NCBI GenBank assembly: GCA_003492055.1
Contig: DMZE01000215.1
Location: forward strand, 1 to 6,147
DNA: 6,147 nt
DNA from: Cellvibrionales bacterium
GTDB taxonomy: Bacteria; Pseudomonadota; Gammaproteobacteria; Pseudomonadales; UBA7434
Direction of reading: 5' to 3'
The translations under genes were made by a program, and so were the position numbers. Below are positions 6,111-6,147 of the stretch, piece by piece. Position 1 is the first letter of the stretch. Each line of letters opens with the position of its first letter. The notes beneath the pieces are model-generated. The model was given only the letters and a program-made list of their open reading frames with translations, made no database searches and had not been told where the DNA came from.

Positions 6111-6147
6111 TCAGTCCTTATCAGGTAACTTATTCGGTAACTTATTC
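6111..6147 (-). CDS. aceE: Probable C-terminal end of pyruvate dehydrogenase E1 (partial)
   Basis: A minus-strand frame open to the right edge of the window encodes NKLPNKLPDKD and stops with TGA at 6111-6113, leaving 4 nt before the aceF GTG. aceE nearly always lies directly upstream of aceF in gammaproteobacteria, and such tight spacing suggests translational coupling. The visible 11 residues are too few to identify the protein by themselves, so the call rests on context. The 12-bp duplication here would add an in-frame NKLP repeat to the C terminus. Alternatively this could be a short untranslated spacer. Confidence 0.45.
   Translation of the reverse strand, partial: NKLPNKLPDKD
6115..6120 (-). 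promoter_or_regulatory. Ribosome binding site of aceF, selecting a GTG start
   Basis: TAAGGA on the minus strand lies 8 nt before the GTG at 6104-6106. It supports GTG initiation, since MSKQTVKVPDLGG is the expected N terminus of an E2 lipoyl domain. The site overlaps the final codons of the probable aceE frame, which fits coupled translation. Confidence 0.75.
6124..6147. repeat. Exact 12-bp tandem duplication
   Basis: The plus-strand unit GGTAACTTATTC occurs at 6124-6135 and again, without a mismatch, at 6136-6147, reaching the window edge; further copies may lie beyond. Twelve bp keeps the reading frame, so in the probable aceE frame it repeats four residues, NKLP. It looks like a recent slippage event. 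Confidence 0.85.

Overview
The window looks like chromosomal core sequence from a gammaproteobacterium, probably a moderately AT-rich marine or aquatic relative of the Pseudomonas/Cellvibrio side of the class. This rests on protein resemblance recalled from memory: GluRS and the two-lipoyl-domain AceF read much like their pseudomonad counterparts, and a tRNA-Ala(GGC) gene lies just behind gltX, an arrangement also known in Pseudomonas. The exact genus cannot be read from the sequence. Every gene I can support is on the minus strand, so transcription runs from right to left.

Right to left: the window opens with what are probably the last codons of aceE (pyruvate dehydrogenase E1), which include an exact 12-bp tandem duplication. 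Four bases separate its stop from the GTG start of aceF (dihydrolipoyl acetyltransferase, E2). A strong intrinsic terminator follows aceF, and no lpd (E3) gene follows it. Next come about 460 bp with no convincing gene, containing a 10-bp inverted repeat. Then there is a 78-residue acidic protein that resembles the small PA3496-type family and has a textbook ribosome binding site. Behind it lies an AT-rich non-coding stretch that includes a degenerate tandem array of about 13 units of 16 bp and ends at another intrinsic terminator.

Left of that terminator are a 12-helix MFS transporter of LplT (lysophospholipid transporter) type with a TTG start, then gltX (glutamyl-tRNA synthetase) with its own TATAAT promoter, then a well-formed stable-RNA promoter and tRNA-Ala(GGC) at the left edge.

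Functionally these are separate housekeeping units: pyruvate to acetyl-CoA (aceEF), translation (gltX and tRNA-Ala), and probably envelope lipid upkeep (the LplT-like transporter, perhaps the small acidic protein). Nothing points to a phage, insertion sequence, CRISPR array or defence system. The least explained element is the 16-bp periodic array at 3238-3446, which sits between the small gene and its terminator and would form part of that gene's long 3' untranslated RNA. Its units contain 9-mers close to a DnaA box, but that similarity may be accidental in such AT-rich DNA.
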